Positions 57,986 to 64,000 of a DNA stretch of 64,000 bases are shown here, piece after piece (position 1 is the stretch's first letter; each line of letters opens with the position of its first letter). The stretch spans positions 2,148,234-2,212,233 of the forward strand of contig OX030955.1 in assembly GCA_943735955.1 (NCBI GenBank), in the 5' to 3' direction. Origin of the DNA: Piscicola geometra. Taxonomy: Eukaryota > Annelida > Clitellata > Hirudinida > Piscicolidae. A program made the position numbers and the translations under genes. The notes beneath the pieces are model-generated. The model did not search any database, was not told where the DNA came from, and was given only the letters and a program-made list of their open reading frames with translations.

Positions 57986-60195
57986 CACTCTCGTTATTAG
58001 GACTTGTTATTTCTCTCAAGCTTTTAAATATTGAAACTGTCGCCTTCCTCCCGTATGAATGGGCAATTCAACTAAAATTCACACATTCCCCTTGCTTCAG
58101 AAAAAGTTAATTCTTCTATTTAACAGAAATTTTCCATTTTTTTACTGCCTATTTGATTTTTTGTAAATAAATGTTTGTCATTTCTATATGTGTTATAATG
58201 GTTTCGACTTCTTTTCGATCTGTCAATGCGACAAGAGCTGTTAGATCCTTCTAAACCATGTAAACAACAGTTTTTGCATACATGAAATCTACATTAAAGT
58301 TTATTTCAACTTTTATTTTAGGCACGCTTCAACTTCTCTTCGTTTTTATGCTTCTTTTATAAGTTCCAAATGCAGCGCAAGAAGATGTTTAGTTCAAACA
58401 TCCGTTCACGGAATTGAAACAAATCAATTGAATTGTTTTTAAAGTATTTTAGCTATTTTTAGTCAAACACTTTTTAAATTATTTTGAGACATTACTTATA
58501 CATAAGTTTATTTAATTTTCTTCAACATTTTAAAGCTTTTTTAACTTTTAGATTTCATTGTAGAAAAAGTTTACGACGCGATCGTTCATGCGGGTCGAAT
58601 GGAAAAATAAATCACAAAAGAGCATTAGCTGAAGGCGATACGCAAGAAGAAGTCTCGGAATGAGTCTGTTTTTAATTTTCAAAATTCAAAAGTTAAATCA
58701 ATATTTTTGAATTTGGTTTGCAAACAAAATTATTAAAATCGTTTTATTTACATAGAGAATCATGTTTTTTGCACTGTTTCAGAAGAGATCCAATTGCATT
58801 TTTCATGCGCCCGTAACAGTCCTGATCGCCTATGGAAAGAATTCATAAAAGATTATCTCCTCAACTATAAATCCTAATGTTTTTTTCAAATCGCTAAAGA
58901 CCCTGAAATCAAAATAAAAATTTTAAAATCTCAAAATTGAGAAACCATGACAGTTTATTAAGCCTTGTGGCATCTGCGTTGCAAATAGGATGACGTCTAA
59001 GTCGAAAGTACACTTTTAAATTCCGATCCATGAAAAATGTATTGCAATTCAAAGATGAAAATTACTAACGTGGCATAAACCGAAAAAGCTTCAAGACCAC
59101 TTGCTTATGATTTACTTTAACTATCAAGTTATTATTATTATTATTATTAAATAAACTTTATAAGTACCAATACAATACTCAAAATAGACTACGATTATGA
59201 AAGTATTGAAGGATATTTCACGGCCTCGTGTGTTTGAGATTTAGAATAGAAAAGAGAAGCCACCTTGTCAAGCGATCATAGGCCTCTTATCTCGCCGTGC
59301 TGGGGTTCCCATTGACTGCTGCGACATTCAAGCAAACTTGATGTTTTTCGAAAACAACCAACAAGATTAAGTTTTTGTTTTTATATTTTCTCTATTTCAA
59401 TAAGATTTTTAGACAACTTTCCTGGGTCTAAAAATTAACTCTACTTTCGTTTTTCTTTAAAATAGACACTACGACAGATATCATTGCACTTTGATGAATT
59501 AAATAGTTCAAAAATTAGTTTTGAAAGGCTCACAATTCAAAAGATATACACCAAAAAACTCTTCGCAATATGCATTAAATATATACTCTTGCAATTTAAA
59601 TAATATTTCTGAAAACAGAATAAACTTTTCACTCTCAAAATTGACTTCATAGAGACTATTACTATGTTATATTCAGTTGTTTTTTTATACTCATATTTTA
59701 TTTTAAAACTAATTTTATTAAACTTTATTTCCAAAACTTGAGTAGAAAATTCTATCCGACAATTTCTCCAAATCACCCGGAAAACAAGTAGTAACTCCAA
59801 GACATGCCTCTCAATTTTTTTACAATGTTAAAAAACGTATTTTTAAATAAATAAATGTATCGTTGGATAATTCTTTTAATCAAATATGCACAAATATAAA
59901 GTTTAAAAGCACGGGTATTTCTATTTATAACTTTTATTTTGTGTATATAAATAACAATTGATGAATGTTGAATATATATGTATTTTTTTCGACCCGTTTG
60001 TGGAAACGTTTGTGAATGGGACTTTGCAATATGAACTTCATAATCAAATATTAATTTTCACAATAATCCATTCTTTACCCTCACCATAACCCAAAACCTA
60101 GAATCTAACCTAAAACCTTTGAAAATAAAAAAAAGTAAAGATTCACAAACGGTACAAAACATATATATATATATAAAGTTATACAACCACTTTCA

Positions 60196-60352
60196 TACAT
60201 ATGTATGTATGTATGGATGTATGTATGTATGTATGTATGTATGTATGTATGTATGTATGTATGTATGTATGTATGTATGTATGTATGTATGTATGTATGT
60301 ATGTATGTATGTATGTATGTATGTATGTATGTATGTATGTATGTATGTATGG
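60196..60352. repeat. ATGT tetranucleotide microsatellite
   Basis: About 37 nearly perfect copies of GTAT/ATGT. Met-Tyr-Val-Cys and Ile-His-Thr-Tyr frames over it are artefacts. Confidence 0.95.
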
Positions 60353-60821
60353 ATGATGGAAAAGAAGGGGGGGGAGAATGGCCTGCAAACACGCGGCCTA
60401 GTGTACATGCTGTAGGACGTAAACAGGCGACAATACGAAACTGCGCATGCGATGTGCACGCGTGTGTGTCGTTATTAAAAATATTATTTTTTTTTTAAAT
60501 ATTTTTTTACAATTAATTATTAAATCGAAAATCAAACCATTTTCATGGTTGTTTTCGACATTATTATTTTATTTTTATTTTTCGATCTGCCCTTTGAATG
60601 ATTGATTAGAGGATGATGGAGGAAGAGGGTTGGCAAGATGTTTGTTAAATTAACGCTTAGTAACGAGTTTATTACATTTATTTTTTGACATATCATCTTA
60701 AAATATACAAGGAAATGGCTATATTTTTCCAAAAAAGTTACTAAAGCAACAAAAAAAAATTTAACAAATTTTATTTTCGAATTTTTATTTTTTAAAACAC
60801 TTTTTCACTAACAACCACTTG

Positions 60822-60874
60822 AAACGTTGGATCTGTTTTACATTTCTGGAATGCAAAACAGATCCGAAACGTTT
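60822..60874. repeat. Near-perfect hairpin
   Basis: Left arm AAACGTTGGATCTGTTTT and right arm AAAACAGATCCGAAACGTTT are complementary except for one extra base, with a loop of about 15 bases. Confidence 0.8.
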
Positions 60875-63079
60875 AGTTTTAGTTGAAATTTGAAAACCTT
60901 GAAAGCTTTCTTTAGCTTTTTGAACTTGCCATGGAAACCATCCAGGTTCGGTTAAGTGCTGAGAGTGTGGTCACCCTTCAATATGTCGCTTCCTTTGAGG
61001 TGGTTGAGCCTGGTTCTTCCTGTCTGTTGATTCCAAGCTCATAATTTTATTTAAGTAGACTTTTTTATATACAGCTTTTTCTCCTATTTATTAGTTCAAA
61101 AAGCAAACAATTTTTTAGTAGGAAAAAGAAATAAAGATATAATTTCAAATTCAATTCGATTTGCTGATATTTATTTATAAGAGTGGATTAAAAAGTCACT
61201 TGTTTAATGAAAAAATCTATAAAAAAAGTTTTTTCTTGATAATTAAATTATCAAAGTTTCTTCAACAGCTGTGAGGAAAGCAACAAAAGTAGATGCGATG
61301 AAGTGTCATTAACAGGAAGTAAGATATTTTAAAAATAAACTCTTATAGTTAACTATTTGTAAAGTATTATTTCGCATAATGTAGCCTTTTCATCAGTCAA
61401 TTTTGAAGGCAATTTTCTTGCAATCTTATAAAAACTATAAAAGTTTTTTTTAAGTAAGAAATTTCGTGACAGCACATAATCTATCTGAATTAGGCTGATT
61501 TGAAATATTCACTTTTTGTTAAATTCTGATCGGTTCATTGCAAGCATACAATTGTACACAGAACGTACGTTTACGCGCCTACTGCCTGCTGCTCCACGCC
61601 ATGCCATGTACACGTAAACAGACAACTAAACAGACTAGAGTGACAATAGAAATAAAAAGTAGATTTTTTATACTTAATACCCACTCATTTTGTTTCTTTT
61701 ATATTATTAATAATTATGATACAATTTATCAATATTTTCTGATATTTACTAGTCACTCAACATCAAAATAATTTTTCAATATTTAACATTTGGTACATTA
61801 TTTCTTCTATTTTAATCCAGGATGTCCCAAATTGCCGAAACAACTTTTAAGTCATTTAAATTACTAAAACAAATATATTTTACTTCAATTTTTTATTTTG
61901 TGTTGGGCGAAGATTTAATTAAATTCTTCCTATCAAAAAACAAAAATTCTAGGATCAGACATAAATTTTGTTTTCCGTTGCTTTGACTAGCATCACAATG
62001 CAAACTAAATTACAAGCATACTCTTGAACACACACATCATTTATTGACACTTTAACACACTAAATCACATAAAAGAAAGAATTCAAAATTATAAAAAATC
62101 CATCCATTGACAGCATCTTAAGAAAAAACAATTCCCAGTAGGCCAGCAAGTTACACTTAGACCCAATTTGAAAAAGTAATTCAGATTTTTTCGTTCAAAA
62201 CAATATTTGAATTCTTTACAAAAATTTTCTTAAATTTAAAAGAACTTTTTAATCCATTTATTTAATTCAAATCAAAAACAATAGTAATCATATCTTAATA
62301 AAATAAACAAAATTGCTTATTCTTTAAACACCAAATTATTTTTAAAGATTGCCACGATTGAGTGCGTGGAAAAGGCGAGGTGGAAAAAAGAAATTACATT
62401 TGGACTCAAGCACCATAAAAATTATTTCTCCCACTAAAGCATCGTTTCTGTCGTGCACTAATGTACATCCATAAACATTCATTAAGTTTCTTTAAAATCG
62501 TCTTTTTAAGAAAAATAACAATCGTTCGTGAATTTATTCACTAAAACCAAATGAAGAAAACATAATATTAATTCATTATTAATTAGTATTAATCAAATAT
62601 ATAATAAGAGTAATAATAATCCGCAAAAGCAAGAGTCAACGTATTTCTTCAACCCACCTACAAATCAAACAGCACTAGTAAGTGTGCATGCCAGTCTACA
62701 CGTCATCACGTTGGTGTCAGCGTCGACGACAGTGACACCGCTAGAAACACAAACAGGGGATTCTAACGATCAGGACCTTCAGAGGATCCCTCAGAAACGA
62801 GCTGGGAGTTTGATCCCGTGTTGAAGTTTGTCGCGACTTGCAGGGTGGTGCTTGGAACATCACGAGGATGACTCACCGAAATCTTCCTCCGTCACGCCGA
62901 TGAAACAGAATTGCGTTTGTTTGTGCGTGTTTTTTTGTGTTTGTTTGTTTGTGTTTGTTTGTTTGTGTTTGTTTGTTTGTGTGTATGCGTGAGTGTGTAG
63001 ATGTGTGGCTGGCTGTGTGATTATATACAAAAACATCATCGAAGAATCTATGAAGAAGAGGAAGAATTTCGAGTCATTA

Positions 63080-63315
63080 AGAAAGGAACACACGAGTTTG
63101 TGTTTGTGTGTGTTCGATGAGGACACACGAGCATGTGTTTGTGTGTGTGTTCGATGAGGACACACGAGCATGTGTTTGTTTGTGTGTGTTCGATGAGGAC
63201 ACACGAGCATGTGTTTGTTTGTGTGTGTTCGTTGAGGACACACGAGCATGTGTTTGTTTGTGTGTGTTCGATGAGGACACACGAGCATGTGTTTGTTTGT
63301 GTGTTCGATGAGGAC
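63080..63315. repeat. 37-39 bp minisatellite
   Basis: Six copies of a unit containing GATGAGGACACACGAGCATG followed by a GTTTGTTTGTGTGTGT spacer of slightly variable length. Confidence 0.92.
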
Positions 63316-64000
63316 ACACGGAAATCGCACGTACCAGTGCAGTCTCACATGCAAGAAACTCGTCGTATAAAATATAGTGGTGGTGCCTGCTCTTATAAAT
63401 GAGGCAATACACCATTAGTGCATTACACTAACGCAGCGACACACACAGATACTAACACACACAAACATACATACACACACGCACACAAATAAACACACTC
63501 ACACACATAAACACTCACACACATAAACACACTCACACAGACATACACACACACATACGCACATGTGCAAAATGATTTAGAAATCTACTATTAAAAGTGA
63601 AAGATTAAAAGAACCAAATGAAACTCCCTTCTGTGTTCATCCATCTATCCAGAAAACACACCAAAAAAAGAAATTATGTAATACGAATAATAAAGATAAA
63701 AGCGAGGAGTTGGTTAAGAGAGAGAGAGTGGGGTGAGATGGAGAAGAGTAAAAAAGAAGAGAATGAAAGAGAGAGAGAGTGAGAGAGGGAAGAGCGTAAA
63801 AAGATGCCTTGAATGGGGTGGATGGAGTGGATGGAGTGGAGGGGAGTTGAATGAGATGGTGGTAGAAGAGGTATAGAAACAGAAGTGATTAAATAGGATT
63901 GGGAAGAGAGGAGAAAAAATGGGATAACAGGGAAAAGTGAAAAGAAAATTGGATGGGGGGTGGGGAAGTAAAGAAGGATGAGATGGGAGGAGGATGGGGG

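Larger units (their letters stand above)
56921..64000. other. AT-rich upstream flank, no gene supported
   Basis: An acceptor (CTCACAG) just upstream of the channel's first coding exon suggests a non-coding 5' exon somewhere here, but I cannot place it. Contents otherwise: a dispersed repeat (57040-57200), telomere-like blocks, an ATGT microsatellite, a hairpin (60822-60874), a 37-39 bp minisatellite (63080-63315) and a purine-rich end (63715-64000). Confidence 0.55.

Noticed and set aside
62860..62920. Possible minus-strand exon reading FCFIGVTEEDFG before a GTGAGT
   Set aside because: No usable AG acceptor upstream (only a TTTG/CAAA repeat) and no partner exon; too short to support.

Overview
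The window is nuclear DNA from an animal, most likely an invertebrate bilaterian. It has an AT-rich background with GC-richer exons, short GT-AG introns, a eukaryotic tRNA gene, tRNA-derived SINE-like and non-LTR retrotransposon remnants, very many micro- and minisatellites, and the para/NaV1 sodium channel found only in animals. I cannot name the phylum. The channel's III-IV linker looks more like the protostome para type than the vertebrate SCN type. Degenerate CCCTAA/TTAGGG blocks hint at a TTAGGG-type telomere repeat.

Layout. 1-6.2 kb: repeats, a SINE-like element and two weak candidate exons of an unidentified + strand gene. 6.2-9.4 kb, minus: ATG4 autophagy protease, 11 exons, 423 aa. 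10.6-21.1 kb, minus: BAG6 chaperone, 22 coding exons, about 1202 aa. 21.6-22.0 kb, plus: protein C10 (C12orf57 family), 3 exons, 111 aa, divergent from BAG6 across about 450 bp. 22.6-23.1 kb: CR1/L2-like LINE remnant. 23.5-31.0 kb, plus: NUF2 kinetochore protein, 16 exons, about 428 aa. 32.1-33.0 kb, plus: an unrecognised two-exon gene for 107 aa. 33.0-36.7 kb: AT-rich, no gene seen. 36.7-56.9 kb, minus: a complete voltage-gated sodium channel of about 32 exons and 2.3 thousand residues, with a tRNA-Val(AAC) gene nested in its second intron. 56.9-64 kb: AT-rich sequence with simple repeats and one hairpin, no gene supported.

Exon boundaries were derived by hand from splice-site dinucleotides and reading phase. 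For ATG4, BAG6, C10, NUF2 and most of the channel, exon lengths and phases close consistently, which is strong internal support. The genes do not form an operon-like unit: autophagy (ATG4), protein quality control (BAG6), mitosis (NUF2) and excitability (NaV1) are simply neighbours.

Two points stand out. First, many introns of ATG4, BAG6 and NUF2 (but not of the channel) are largely tandem repeats with a polarity: G/T- or GAT-rich on the sense strand after the 5' splice site, and A/C- or CAT-rich before the 3' splice site. The two ends of one intron could then pair. Second, the sodium channel keeps a textbook U12-type AT-AC intron in domain I S1, where vertebrate SCN genes carry theirs, and has MLM in place of the IFM inactivation particle.
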